Positions 44,242 to 53,743 are shown, counted from the stretch's first letter. The stretch: 56,527 bases of DNA from Candidatus Mediterraneibacter pullicola (GCA_019117065.1 DXAK01000046.1:1-56527); one strand, 5' to 3'. Notes: a model not told the origin generated them from the letters alone. Translations and numbers: made by a program.

Positions 44242-45561
44242 ATGGGACTTCTGACATTTAAAGGCGGAATCCACCCAGATGATGGGAAACGTTTTTCAAA
44301 GGATCAGCCGATCCAGATACTGATGCCCAAGGGCGATCTTGTCTATCCGCTGTCACAGCATATCGGCGCCCCGGCGAATCCTGTGGTACAAAAAGGGGAC
44401 CGCGTCCTGAAAGGGGAGCTGATCGCGGAGGCAGGAGGATTTGTATCTGCCCCAGTTTACGCTTCTGTGTCCGGTACTGTTAAAGGACTGGAGCAGCGCT
44501 TCAGCCCTTCAGGAACAAAAGTGGAGTGTATCGTCATTGAAAACGATGGAGAGTATGAGGAGACAGCATACGAGGAGACAAAACCTCTGGAAGAGATGAA
44601 CCGGGAAGAGATACTGGAAAAGATCGGAAACGCAGGGATCGTTGGTATGGGTGGTGCCGGTTTCCCGACACGGGTAAAGCTCTCCCCGAAAGAGCCGGAG
44701 AAGATAGAATATATCATTGCCAATTGTGCGGAGTGTGAGCCATACATCACGGCAGATTACCGCAGGATGCTGGAAAATACGCAGGAACTGGTAAACGGGA
44801 TGAGGATCGTGCTCTCCCTGTTTCCTAATGCGAAAGGGATCTTTGCCGTCGAGGACAACAAAAAAGATTGTATTGGGAAGCTAAACGAAGTGGTTGTCAA
44901 CGAGCCTCGCATGGATGTAAAGGCACTGATGACAAAGTATCCGCAGGGCGCGGAGCGTCAGCTGATCTATGCGGTTACAAAGCGGGCGATCAATTCCTCC
45001 ATGTTACCGGCTGATGCAGGCTGCATTGTTGATAACGTGGAGACACTGATTGGAATACATTATGCGGTGGCGGAGAACCGTCCGCTGATGGAACGCGTAG
45101 TGACTGTGAGCGGGGACGACATCACTGCTCCAGCGAACTTCAAGGTTCTCCTTGGAACGAGTCATCAGGAACTGATCGATGCAGCCGGTGGATTTATAGA
45201 ACCTCCGCAGAAGCTTATATCCGGGGGGCCTATGATGGGATTTGCCATGGTGAGGGCAGATGCCCCAGTCACGAAGACATCTTCTTCAATCCTCGCATTC
45301 AAAGAAGATGCTGTGGCCAAGGCGGAAGAGACGGCATGTATCAACTGCGCGCGCTGTGTGGATGTCTGTCCAAGCAGGATCGTTCCTTCGCGGCTGGCGG
45401 ATCTGGCCCAACGTCATGATGAGGACGCCTTTGTGGTAATGAATGGTCTTGAGTGTGTAGAATGTGGTTCGTGCAGTTATGTGTGCCCGGCAAAACGGCC
45501 GTTAAAGCAGGCAATTGGGTCCATGCGCAAGACTGCCCTTGGAAACAAGAGGAAAAAGTGA
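44242..45561 (+). CDS. rnfC: Rnf complex subunit RnfC
   Basis: A 439-residue soluble subunit of the ferredoxin:NAD+ oxidoreductase that pumps Na+ or H+. It has the NADH/FMN-type region (GNAGIVGMGGAGFPTRVKL; NCAECEPYITADYR) and two C-terminal [4Fe-4S] sets (CINCARCVDVCP; CVECGSCSYVCP). The start MGLLTFKGGIHP at 44242 matches the family; the upstream in-frame extension from 44137 overlaps the promoter. First gene of rnfCDGEAB. Confidence 0.95.
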   Translation: MGLLTFKGGIHPDDGKRFSKDQPIQILMPKGDLVYPLSQHIGAPANPVVQKGDRVLKGELIAEAGGFVSAPVYASVSGTVKGLEQRFSPSGTKVECIVIENDGEYEETAYEETKPLEEMNREEILEKIGNAGIVGMGGAGFPTRVKLSPKEPEKIEYIIANCAECEPYITADYRRMLENTQELVNGMRIVLSLFPNAKGIFAVEDNKKDCIGKLNEVVVNEPRMDVKALMTKYPQGAERQLIYAVTKRAINSSMLPADAGCIVDNVETLIGIHYAVAENRPLMERVVTVSGDDITAPANFKVLLGTSHQELIDAAGGFIEPPQKLISGGPMMGFAMVRADAPVTKTSSSILAFKEDAVAKAEETACINCARCVDVCPSRIVPSRLADLAQRHDEDAFVVMNGLECVECGSCSYVCPAKRPLKQAIGSMRKTALGNKRKK

Positions 45562-45577
45562 GAGAGGAGACAGGGAA

Positions 45578-46510
45578 TTGAACGAGAATTTTAACGTATC
45601 ATCTTCGCCGCACATCCGTGATCAGATCAAGAGCAGCAATATCATGCTCTTGGTTGTCATCGCGCTGCTCCCTGCGACCGTGTTCGGAATTTGGAATTTC
45701 CGTCATGAAAACGCGTGGATCTTAGTAGTAGTCACAACGGCTGCTGCGGTCTTATCAGAGTATATTTATGAGAAATTGATGCACAAACCGATTACCATCA
45801 AGGATTTCAGCGCGGTTGTAACTGGACTTTTGCTGGCGCTGAATCTGCCGCCTACACTTCCGTGGTGGATAGGCGCCGTGGGAGCTGTGTTTGCGATTGT
45901 GGTTGTGAAACAGCTTTTTGGAGGACTTGGACAGAATTTTATGAATCCAGCTTTGGCGGCGAGGTGTTTCCTGCTGATCTGTTTTACCGGACGGATGACC
46001 TATTTCGTATATGATGGAGTGACAGGACCGACGCCGCTGGCCCAGTTAAAGGCTGGCGAAACGGTCAATACCATGAATATGCTGATTGGAAATATACAGG
46101 GAACTATCGGCGAGACGTCTGTGATCGCGATTATGGTCGGAGCGATGTTCCTGATCCTCATGGGAGTGATTGATCTACGGATTCCGGGGGCATACATTGT
46201 TACATTTGTTGTGTTTATCACAATTTTTGGAGGACATGGATTTGATGCACAGTACATAACTGCTCACCTTTGCGGGGGAGGATTGATGCTGGGAGCATGG
46301 TTTATGGCAACCGATTACGTGACTTCGCCCATCACTAGCAGTGGAAAGATCGTATACGGAGTCTGTATGGGGCTTTTGACAGGGCTTTTCCGTCTCTTTG
46401 GCGGCTCCGCAGAGGGTGTGTCTTATGCGATTATCATCAGTAACCTTATGGTTCCGTTGATTGAAAAAATGACTCTTCCAAGACCATTCGGGAAAGGAGG
46501 AGAGAGATAA
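45578..46510 (+). CDS. rnfD: Rnf complex subunit RnfD
   Basis: A 310-residue membrane subunit with about nine helices. The covalent FMN site is the Thr in the DGVTGPTPL segment; NPALAARCFLLI and the ATDYVTSPI motif are typical. Initiation is by TTG (M-N-E-N-F) with GAGGAGACAGGGA upstream. It overlaps rnfG by one base (TAATG). Confidence 0.93.
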   Translation: MNENFNVSSSPHIRDQIKSSNIMLLVVIALLPATVFGIWNFRHENAWILVVVTTAAAVLSEYIYEKLMHKPITIKDFSAVVTGLLLALNLPPTLPWWIGAVGAVFAIVVVKQLFGGLGQNFMNPALAARCFLLICFTGRMTYFVYDGVTGPTPLAQLKAGETVNTMNMLIGNIQGTIGETSVIAIMVGAMFLILMGVIDLRIPGAYIVTFVVFITIFGGHGFDAQYITAHLCGGGLMLGAWFMATDYVTSPITSSGKIVYGVCMGLLTGLFRLFGGSAEGVSYAIIISNLMVPLIEKMTLPRPFGKGGER

Positions 46511-47124
46511 TGAATAAGATTATCAAGAACACACTGATCCTGACTGCCATCACTCTTGTATCTGGGCTTCTTCTTGGCATCGTCTATGATATTACGAAAG
46601 AACCGATTGCGGTTGCGCAGGAGAACGCAAAGCAGGAAGCTTACCGTGCGGTTCTCTCCGATGCGTCTTCTTTTGAAACGTATGACGAGTTTGATGCAGA
46701 GAGTGCTGCAGGGCTTTTAGCTGAAAATGGATATTCGTCAGATGATATCACAGAGATCGCAGTGGGGAAAGACGATGGAGGCGAGACTGTGGGTTATGTA
46801 GTCAATGTGACTTCCCATGAAGGGTATAGCGGAGATATCCAGATATCGGTGGGTATTTCATCGGACGGTACGGTCAGGGGGATTGAGATGCTCTCCATCA
46901 GCGAGACTGCCGGGCTTGGAATGAAAGCCAGCGAGGCAGAGTTTAAAGACCAGTTTAAGGATAAAAAGGTAGAGAAATTCTCCTATACGAAGACCGGGGA
47001 GGAAGGCGACGATAAGATTGACGCTATCAGCGGCGCGACGATTACGACCAATGCAGTCACCAATGCTGTAGACTCTGCCCTTGTATATTTCCAGAACGAG
47101 TTAGGAGGCGGTATCAATGAATAA
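46510..47124 (+). CDS. rnfG: Rnf complex subunit RnfG
   Basis: A 204-residue subunit with one N-terminal membrane helix (residues 8-26) and a periplasm-side FMN-binding domain. FMN is attached to Thr of the SGAT motif (DAISGATIT, about residue 177) by the ApbE flavin transferase in known systems. It overlaps rnfE by eight bases. Confidence 0.94.
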   Translation: MNKIIKNTLILTAITLVSGLLLGIVYDITKEPIAVAQENAKQEAYRAVLSDASSFETYDEFDAESAAGLLAENGYSSDDITEIAVGKDDGGETVGYVVNVTSHEGYSGDIQISVGISSDGTVRGIEMLSISETAGLGMKASEAEFKDQFKDKKVEKFSYTKTGEEGDDKIDAISGATITTNAVTNAVDSALVYFQNELGGGINE

Positions 47125-47884
47125 ATATACAGAAAGACTTTTTAATGGTCTTGTAAAAGAAAATCCGACCTTTGTGCTCATGCTTGGTATGTGTCCGACA
47201 CTAGCGGTTACCACATCTGCTATCAACGGAGTGGGGATGGGACTCTCTACAACGGTGGTGCTAATCATGTCCAATATGCTGATCTCCATTCTTCGGAAAA
47301 TTATTCCGGATTCGGTCAGAATGCCGGCTTTTATCGTGGTCGTTGCATCGTTTGTGACCATTGTGGATTTTTTGCTGGAGGGATTTCTTCCCAGCCTGTA
47401 CTCTTCGCTGGGACTATACATCCCGCTTATCGTTGTAAACTGCATCATCCTCGGAAGAGCAGAGAGCTACGCGTCCAAGAATCCGGTCCTGCCGTCTGTC
47501 TTTGACGGAATCGGCATGGGACTCGGATTCACAGTGGGATTGACTTGCATCGGTATTGTGAGAGAATTGATCGGTGCAGGGCAGATCTTCGGATTCCAGA
47601 TCCTGCCGGATACTTATACATCCATCCGGCTTTTCGGAGGCGATACATGGATTACGCTTCCGCCTTATGAACCGTTTACCATATTCATCCTTGCGCCGGG
47701 AGCGTTCTTTGTCCTCGCCTGCCTGACAGCGATTCAGAACAAGGTAAGGAACAATCTGGCAAGAAAAGGAAAAGAAGTTCCGAAAGCCGCAGGATGCGCG
47801 GCGGGATGCGAGGCCTGCGCAAGCAACGGCATCTGTGGAGGACATTTGGAGAGCAATGAGAAAAAAGAAGAGGAGGGGGCATAA
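47117..47884 (+). CDS. rnfE: Rnf complex subunit RnfE with Cys-rich C-terminal tail
   Basis: A 255-residue membrane subunit with six helices (residues 1-205) including GMCPTLAVTTSAINGVGMG and the NCIILGRAE motif. The last 40 residues are a cytoplasmic, charged tail with cysteines in GCAAGCEACASNGICGG, not needed in shorter RnfE proteins of about 200-215 residues. The tail may carry a metal centre (inference). Stop and rnfA start are contiguous. Confidence 0.92.
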   Translation: MNKYTERLFNGLVKENPTFVLMLGMCPTLAVTTSAINGVGMGLSTTVVLIMSNMLISILRKIIPDSVRMPAFIVVVASFVTIVDFLLEGFLPSLYSSLGLYIPLIVVNCIILGRAESYASKNPVLPSVFDGIGMGLGFTVGLTCIGIVRELIGAGQIFGFQILPDTYTSIRLFGGDTWITLPPYEPFTIFILAPGAFFVLACLTAIQNKVRNNLARKGKEVPKAAGCAAGCEACASNGICGGHLESNEKKEEEGA

Positions 47885-48475
47885 ATGCAGGAATTATTAT
47901 TGATCGCAGTCGGTTCTGCGTTCGTAAATAACGTGGTGCTCAGCCAGTTCCTCGGGATCTGTCCGTTCCTTGGCGTCTCAAAAAATGTGAAGACTGCCGC
48001 GGGAATGGGCGGTGCCGTCGTGTTCGTTATCACGATCGCATCTTTCGTGACAGGGCTGATCTATAAATACATTCTTGGAAACCCAAACATCATGGGAGGA
48101 GAGCTGGAATACTTAAATACGATTGTGTTTATCCTTGTGATCGCAGCTCTCGTACAGTTTGTGGAGATGTTTTTAAAGAAAGCGATGCCTCCGCTGTATA
48201 ATGCGCTGGGCGTATATCTCCCGCTTATTACAACGAACTGTGCCGTACTTGGCGTGGCGCTGACCAACGTTCAGGACGGATACGGACTGCTCACCGGGGT
48301 GGTGAATGGATTTGCAACCGCAGTTGGATTCCTTGTATCCATCGTGCTGATGGCAGGTATCCGCGAGAAGATCGAATACAACGATGTGCCGGAGTCATTT
48401 CAGGGAACTCCTATTGTGCTTGTGACAGCAGGACTGATGGCGATCGCGTTCTTCGGATTCTCAGGACTGATATAG
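47885..48475 (+). CDS. rnfA: Rnf complex subunit RnfA
   Basis: A 196-residue membrane subunit with six helices, homologous to RnfE in inverted topology. VNNVVLSQFLGICPFLGVSKN and TTNCAVLGVAL carry the two conserved Cys that hold a membrane-embedded Fe-S cluster between RnfA and RnfE. Confidence 0.95.
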   Translation: MQELLLIAVGSAFVNNVVLSQFLGICPFLGVSKNVKTAAGMGGAVVFVITIASFVTGLIYKYILGNPNIMGGELEYLNTIVFILVIAALVQFVEMFLKKAMPPLYNALGVYLPLITTNCAVLGVALTNVQDGYGLLTGVVNGFATAVGFLVSIVLMAGIREKIEYNDVPESFQGTPIVLVTAGLMAIAFFGFSGLI

Positions 48476-48488
48476 GAGGAAAGATGAT

Positions 48489-49283
48489 ATGAGTGTGACA
48501 GGAATAATATTAGCCGCTGTGATCGTCGGCGGAACAGGCGTCTTCATCGGCGTTTTCCTCGGAATATCAGGGAAGAAGTTCGCTGTCGAGGTGGATGAAA
48601 GAGAAGAGGCGATCTTGGGAGAACTTCCCGGAAATAACTGCGGAGGCTGCGGCTATGCAGGGTGTTCGGGGCTTGCCGCCGCTATTGTAAAAGGCGAGGC
48701 GGAAGTTGGAGCGTGTCCGGTAGGCGGCGCTCCGGTAGCGGAGAAAATAGGAGCTATCATGGGCGTGGATGCCTCCGCACAAGAGCGGATGACTGCCTTT
48801 GTAAAATGCGGCGGAACTTGTGAGAAGGCAAAAAATGAATATGAGTATTATGGCATTAAAGATTGTGTCATGGCAAGCCAGATGCAGGATGGCGGCGCGA
48901 AGGGCTGCGCATATGGATGTCTTGGTTACGGAACCTGTGTCAAGGCATGTCCCTTTGACGCGATCCATATTGTGGATGGAATCGCAGTAGTCGACAAGGA
49001 GGCGTGTAAGGCTTGCGGAAAATGTGTTGCGGCGTGCCCGAAGCATCTGATCGAGATGATCCCATATAAGCAAAAGACATTCGTACAGTGCAATTCCAAT
49101 GAAAAGGGAAAGGCTTTAATGGATGTCTGTCAGGTAGGCTGTATCGGATGCCGCCTCTGCGAGAAGAACTGTGAGGCGGGAGCCATCACCGTGAACAATT
49201 TCCTCGCGCACATCGATGCGGACAAATGTACGAATTGCGGCGTATGTGCGGAGAAGTGCCCGAGAAAGATTATAAAGATATAA
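48489..49283 (+). CDS. rnfB: Rnf complex subunit RnfB
   Basis: A 264-residue Fe-S subunit that receives electrons from ferredoxin. An N-terminal hydrophobic anchor (about residues 3-25) precedes a [4Fe-4S] domain (NNCGGCGYAGCSGL with ACPVGG) and ferredoxin-like clusters (CVKACPFDAI; CKACGKCVAACP; GCRLCEKNC; CTNCGVCAEKCP). AGGAGG precedes the ATG. It is the last gene of the operon. Confidence 0.95.
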   Translation: MSVTGIILAAVIVGGTGVFIGVFLGISGKKFAVEVDEREEAILGELPGNNCGGCGYAGCSGLAAAIVKGEAEVGACPVGGAPVAEKIGAIMGVDASAQERMTAFVKCGGTCEKAKNEYEYYGIKDCVMASQMQDGGAKGCAYGCLGYGTCVKACPFDAIHIVDGIAVVDKEACKACGKCVAACPKHLIEMIPYKQKTFVQCNSNEKGKALMDVCQVGCIGCRLCEKNCEAGAITVNNFLAHIDADKCTNCGVCAEKCPRKIIKI

Positions 49284-49301
49284 GAGAAAATATAATTAAA
49301 G

Positions 49302-49350
49302 AAAGACCTTATTCCGGCTGATGATTCAGATGCAGAATGAGGTCTTTATT
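49302..49350 (+). terminator. Probable terminator of rnf
   Basis: AAAGACCTTA at 49302-49311 pairs with TGAGGTCTTT at 49338-49347; ATTAAATGTCTTT follows, so the T-run is imperfect. Confidence 0.6.
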
Positions 49351-49376
49351 AAATGTCTTTATTAAGAGAGGGGATT

Positions 49377-49970
49377 CTATTCGTAAATTCCATTTATTGT
49401 TACAGTGAACACTGCGTCTTTTCCGCTCAGATCGGTGTTGTTCCCGTAAGGATCAGGGAAGGTGACATTGACTTCTACAGTATCTCCGGGGTGTGCCCCG
49501 ATGAGCTGTTCTTCAAAATCATCGATGTATGAACCTGAGCCGATCGTAAGATCTGTGCCCATCCCATGCGTGTTTCCGCCGTCAAACTCGATACCGTCCA
49601 CGGTTCCTACATAGTCGATGTTGACAGTGTCGCCGTCTGCGACAGTCAGGGAAGTGTCTGCGGAGTAAACGGTGGAATTTCCATCAGAAGAAGCGTTACC
49701 ACTGCTACCGGTTGTACTGTCACTGTCTGTGACATCTGTGTTGGTATCTACTTGAGCAGTGTCTGACGTGCTCTCAGTACTGGTATCTTCCGTCTGACTT
49801 GATGTGTCTTTGTTTATGATCGTGTCTGCGATCAGTACTGCCACTAGGAGTAACACAGCCAGAGAGGGAATTCCAATCACAAACGCTTTACTGATTTTTC
49901 TGCGCAATTCTTTTTTGCGACGTTCTTCGGCTCTGCGCTGTTGAGCCATTTTTCGGTTTTCTTTTTTCAT
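49377..49970 (-). CDS. Membrane-anchored FKBP-type peptidyl-prolyl isomerase-like protein
   Basis: A 197-residue protein with a strongly basic N-terminus (residues 1-28), one membrane helix (29-49), a Ser/Thr/Asp-rich linker (52-105) and a C-terminal FKBP-like domain (about 108-197; DTVNIDYVGTVDGIEFDGG, then GSYIDDFEEQLIGAHPGDTVEV). It most resembles the trigger-factor/SlyD FKBP fold. Likely extracytoplasmic folding helper. The GAGG site precedes its ATG; it is convergent with rnf. Confidence 0.8.
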   Translation of the reverse strand: MKKENRKMAQQRRAEERRKKELRRKISKAFVIGIPSLAVLLLVAVLIADTIINKDTSSQTEDTSTESTSDTAQVDTNTDVTDSDSTTGSSGNASSDGNSTVYSADTSLTVADGDTVNIDYVGTVDGIEFDGGNTHGMGTDLTIGSGSYIDDFEEQLIGAHPGDTVEVNVTFPDPYGNNTDLSGKDAVFTVTINGIYE

Positions 49971-50072
49971 TGCTAAGCCTCATTTCTTTATGATATCGCA
50001 TAATATTATAAAAAAGAAATATGACTAATCTGTGATTTCTTTTTAAAAATCGACGGATGCTCCTTTCTGTGG

Positions 50073-50078
50073 TATGAT
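50073..50078 (+). promoter_or_regulatory. Extended -10 promoter ahead of the helD-like gene
   Basis: TGGTATGAT gives an extended -10 (TATGAT at 50073-50078) without a clear -35. Transcription would begin near 50085, at the base of the hairpin that follows. Confidence 0.45.
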
Positions 50079-50086
50079 AATGATTG

Positions 50087-50135
50087 TATTATCAGACAGA
50101 AAGGGGTATTTTCTATGGAGATACGTCTGATAATA
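50087..50135 (+). promoter_or_regulatory. 5' leader hairpin enclosing a ribosome binding site and start codon
   Basis: A perfect 11-bp stem joins TATTATCAGAC at 50087-50097 to GTCTGATAATA at 50125-50135. The 27-base loop holds AAAGGGG and the ATG of a 15-codon frame. AGAAA (50098-50102) may also pair with TTTCT (50110-50114), masking the ribosome site. This looks like a regulatory leader (inference). Confidence 0.6.
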
Positions 50136-50162
50136 AAGAAAATAAGGCGGGCAAAGGAATAA
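50115..50162 (+). CDS. Putative 15-residue leader peptide
   Basis: ATG at 50115 after AAAGGGG (8-9 bases) opens a 15-codon frame, MEIRLIIKKIRRAKE, ending at TAA 50160-50162, 15 bases before the helD-like start. It is very basic and rich in Ile, Arg and Lys. Ribosome position on it could alter the leader hairpin. No protein-level support beyond the ribosome site and its placement. Confidence 0.45.
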   Translation: MEIRLIIKKIRRAKE

Positions 50163-50177
50163 AAGGAGAGAAGAGAT

Positions 50178-52235
50178 ATGGCAAATAACATCAGATGTTT
50201 TGACAGCGATCTTTTTCTTGAGGATATAAATGAGAAGCTAAAAAAGAGATTAGAGAGGCTGGAGAAGGAGCTTGACGAAGGGCAGAGAGAGATCGAGAGC
50301 ATGCACGAGTACTATTGGGAGAACTATACGGAGATGGACCAGTACGGGTATGAGGACTATGATAACCAGCAGGCGCTTCTCCATCAAGTAAATGCCAACG
50401 AGGAAAAAATAAAATTGATCCAGAGGTTCCGAAAAATGACGGATTCTCCGTTTTTCGGAAGAGTGGATTTTTGTTTTGAGGAAGAAGATGAGGCGGAACC
50501 TTTTTACATTGGTATTGGAAATTTCTCGGAACGGGCAGGGATGACGCCTTTGATCTATGATTGGCGGGCTCCTGTGAGCGACCTTTTCTATGATTATGAC
50601 AAAGGCCCGGCATGTTATGAAGCGCCGTCTGGCGAGATACATGGCAATATCGACGCTAAATGGCAGTACAAGATCCGCGGCGGGAAAATGATCTATGATT
50701 TTGAGAGTGATGTAAAGATCGATGACGAGATCTTGAAGCAAGAGCTGGGAAGCAGTGGTGACGCACAGTTAAAAAGCATTGTGCGCACGATTCAGAAAGA
50801 ACAGAATGAGATCATACGGAACACGAAGGACAGGATCCTTGTAATACAGGGAGCGGCAGGCAGCGGAAAGACATCTATCGCACTCCATCGTATCGCCTAT
50901 CTTCTATATCATGACAGGAAGAACCTGCAGTCTTCCAGTGTGTTGATCCTTTCGCCAAACAGCGTGTTTGCAGACTATATTTCACATATCCTTCCCGAAC
51001 TTGGAGAGGAAAATATCCGAGAGATGAGTTTTGATCTGTTTGCGTACAAGGAACTAAAGAGTACGGCAGCTGACTGCGAGGACAGGTACGACCATCTGGA
51101 ACGGATAATGAAATTTCCTGATCAGGCAGCGGACGAACGGTTCCTTCGAAAACAGTCCGAAGATTTCGTGGGCGAGGCGGAAGGCTTCCTCGCTTTGGAG
51201 GAGGACAGCCTGATGGAGTTTAAGGATATTGAATTCCGGGGAATGAGAATTTTCGAGGAAGAGATCATCCGGCTTTTCTACGATAAATTTTACGATACCC
51301 CGATTCTGAAGCGCATGGACGCAGTGATGGAATACTTTATTGATTCCTATGAGACACTCAGTGGACGAGATATTGAGGAAGAGGACCGGGAGTTTCTTCA
51401 GCAGAAATTTGACAGTATGTATGTGACGAAGGATATCTATGCGATCTACAACCGCCTTATGGAAACCTGCGGATGGGAACCGCTTTCTGACGTACCATAT
51501 GAAAAAAGGAAAATCCCATATGAGGATGTGTTTCCTATGCTGTACCTGAAATATAGACTTACAGGGGGAAGCACCCACAAAAACATCAAACATCTTGTTA
51601 TTGACGAGATGCAGGATTATTCCTATCTTCAGTATGTAATTATTCACGGATTGTTCAACTGCCGGATGACGATTCTGGGTGACCGTGCGCAGACACTGGA
51701 TAGAGAGCAGCATGACGTATTGAGATTTCTTCCCAAGATATTCGGCAGAGATATTCGTATAATCATTATGAACAAGAGCTATAGGAATACATGGGAAATC
51801 GCGACCTATGCCGGAAAGATCAGCGGTATTACAGATGTCGAGCTTCTTGAGCGCCACGGGAAAGAAGTGGAAGAAAAATCATTTGCCACGGAAGAAGAGA
51901 TGCTTCAAAAAATTGCGGAACAATCTTCTGAGGCTTTGAACAGGAAGGATGGAAAGTTTGAGACTGCGGCAGTTATCACCATGACAGAGGAGGGAGCGTT
52001 TGACATTTACCGTCTTCTCAGAAATAGGCGGGTAGACGCTTCTTATGTAGACAGGAATAGTTCCGTGTTCAAGAAGGGACTGACGGTGACGACATTTTAT
52101 CTTGCAAAGGGGCTGGAGTTCGATCAGGTATTTTCTATTCGAGGGGAAAAGAAGAATCCTCTTGCAAAACAGGCGGCGTACATCTGCGCCACAAGGGCTT
52201 TGCACGAGCTGTACGTATATGAAGTAGAAGCATGA
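50178..52235 (+). CDS. HelD-like UvrD/Rep-family ATPase acting on RNA polymerase
   Basis: A 685-residue superfamily 1 protein. The first 100 residues form a charged antiparallel coiled coil, as in HelD, which inserts into RNA polymerase. Walker A is VIQGAAGSGKTSIALHRIAYLLY (about residue 225), Walker B is HLVIDEMQDYSYLQY (about 475), and the last motifs are VTTFYLAKGLEFDQV and YICATRALHELYV. HelD removes or recycles stalled polymerase and in some bacteria gives rifampicin tolerance. AAAGGAGAG precedes the ATG. Helicase activity is not certain for this family. Confidence 0.88.
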   Translation: MANNIRCFDSDLFLEDINEKLKKRLERLEKELDEGQREIESMHEYYWENYTEMDQYGYEDYDNQQALLHQVNANEEKIKLIQRFRKMTDSPFFGRVDFCFEEEDEAEPFYIGIGNFSERAGMTPLIYDWRAPVSDLFYDYDKGPACYEAPSGEIHGNIDAKWQYKIRGGKMIYDFESDVKIDDEILKQELGSSGDAQLKSIVRTIQKEQNEIIRNTKDRILVIQGAAGSGKTSIALHRIAYLLYHDRKNLQSSSVLILSPNSVFADYISHILPELGEENIREMSFDLFAYKELKSTAADCEDRYDHLERIMKFPDQAADERFLRKQSEDFVGEAEGFLALEEDSLMEFKDIEFRGMRIFEEEIIRLFYDKFYDTPILKRMDAVMEYFIDSYETLSGRDIEEEDREFLQQKFDSMYVTKDIYAIYNRLMETCGWEPLSDVPYEKRKIPYEDVFPMLYLKYRLTGGSTHKNIKHLVIDEMQDYSYLQYVIIHGLFNCRMTILGDRAQTLDREQHDVLRFLPKIFGRDIRIIIMNKSYRNTWEIATYAGKISGITDVELLERHGKEVEEKSFATEEEMLQKIAEQSSEALNRKDGKFETAAVITMTEEGAFDIYRLLRNRRVDASYVDRNSSVFKKGLTVTTFYLAKGLEFDQVFSIRGEKKNPLAKQAAYICATRALHELYVYEVEA

Positions 52236-52294
52236 TGGTATAAACTGCCTTCTATGGGAAATCTTATAAATAAAACCTAAGGGGAGGCATTTGT

Positions 52295-53743
52295 ATGGAA
52301 TCAATCTGGAGCAGAACCTGTGAGATTCGGCGCAGAGAATCTCTGCAGGGTGACATTGAAACCGATGCCGTAGTGATCGGTGGCGGGATGGCGGGTATCC
52401 TCACAGCGTATCAATTAGAAAGAGCAGGAATCCACACCGCTGTTTTGGAGGCAGAGCGCATCGGCGGCGGACAGACAAAGAATACGACTGCAAAAATCAC
52501 ATCCCAGCATGGGATGTTCTGCAAAACATTTCTTGAGAAAAAAGGAAAAGAGACTGCCACAAAATATGTTCAGGCGAATCAGGACTCGGTGGAGGAATAC
52601 AAAAGGATCATAAAGGAAGAGAAGATTGACTGTGACTTTGAGGAACAGGATTCCTACGTTTACTCACAGGATGCGGAGAAGCTGAAGCAGGAGGCTGAGG
52701 TGGCGTGTGAGCTTGGAATTAGCGCGTCTTATGTAAAAGAGATTGAAGTGCCGGTATCTTGTGCTGGGGCGGTAAAATTTGCTCGTCAGGGACAGTTTCA
52801 TCCGTTGAAATTCATGGCGGCAATAGCGGAAAGACTGACGGTTTATGAGAATAGTCCCGTGAAAGAGATTGAAGAGCATATTGTTAGGACGCCCGGCGGA
52901 AGTGTATGTGCGGGAAAGATTATCTTTGCCGTTCACTTTCCCTTTGTCAATTTCCCTGGAATGTATTTTGCAAGAATGCATCAGGAGCGCTCCTATGTGC
53001 TTGCGCTGGAGGATGCGGGAACCTTAAACGGCATGTATATCGGGGAAGGAAAGGATTCTCTTTCCTTCCGTCAGTATGGAAAATATATCCTGTTTGGAGG
53101 GCAGGGGCACCGCACGGGCGAGGAGCATGACGGGAGGAAATATAAAGGCGGAAGTTACGCGGCTCTCCGCGAGGCGGTGGAAAGAATTTACCCGGGAAGC
53201 CGCGAGATCACATGCTGGTCCGCACAAGACTGCGTGACAGCTGATCAGATCCCATTTATCGGGACATATGCCAAGGATCGCCCAGACTGGATCGTGTCCA
53301 CAGGATTCCGTAAATGGGGGATGAGTTCTTCCATGGTATCAGCCATGCTCATACGGGATATGCTGTGCAAAAACGAAAATCCATGTGCCGGGATATTTGT
53401 CCCGGACCGTTTCTCCGCCGAAGAGCTTCCTCAGATTATGAAGGATGGAGGAAAAGCAGTCAAAGGTCTGACGAAACGGTTTTTCCATATCCCGGATGAA
53501 ATATCGTCACAGCTTGAGCCGGGGCGAGGAGCAATCGCCGAGACAGCGGAAGGAAAGGCAGGAGTGTATAAGACAGAGGAAGGAACAATCTATCAGGTAG
53601 GTATTATCTGCCCTCATTTGGGGTGCGAGCTGGTATGGAATCCCGACGAGAAAACATGGGACTGTCCATGCCACGGATCGCGTTTTGACTATCAGGGGAA
53701 TCTTCTGGAAGGTCCGGCACAGGAGGGAATCCATGGTGAGTGA
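52295..53743 (+). CDS. FAD-dependent oxidoreductase with C-terminal Rieske [2Fe-2S] domain
   Basis: A 482-residue protein of the DAO/YhfW type. The N-terminal FAD domain begins with AVVIGGGMAGILTAYQLERAG, and the substrate domain includes GRKYKGGSYAALRE. The C-terminal Rieske domain (about 395-480) has ligands in CPHLGC and CPCHGSRFD. Substrate is unknown. Its stop overlaps the next gene by 11 bases, so the two are coupled. Rieske-bearing amine oxidase-like proteins are widespread in Firmicutes with no settled role. Confidence 0.9.
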   Translation: MESIWSRTCEIRRRESLQGDIETDAVVIGGGMAGILTAYQLERAGIHTAVLEAERIGGGQTKNTTAKITSQHGMFCKTFLEKKGKETATKYVQANQDSVEEYKRIIKEEKIDCDFEEQDSYVYSQDAEKLKQEAEVACELGISASYVKEIEVPVSCAGAVKFARQGQFHPLKFMAAIAERLTVYENSPVKEIEEHIVRTPGGSVCAGKIIFAVHFPFVNFPGMYFARMHQERSYVLALEDAGTLNGMYIGEGKDSLSFRQYGKYILFGGQGHRTGEEHDGRKYKGGSYAALREAVERIYPGSREITCWSAQDCVTADQIPFIGTYAKDRPDWIVSTGFRKWGMSSSMVSAMLIRDMLCKNENPCAGIFVPDRFSAEELPQIMKDGGKAVKGLTKRFFHIPDEISSQLEPGRGAIAETAEGKAGVYKTEEGTIYQVGIICPHLGCELVWNPDEKTWDCPCHGSRFDYQGNLLEGPAQEGIHGE

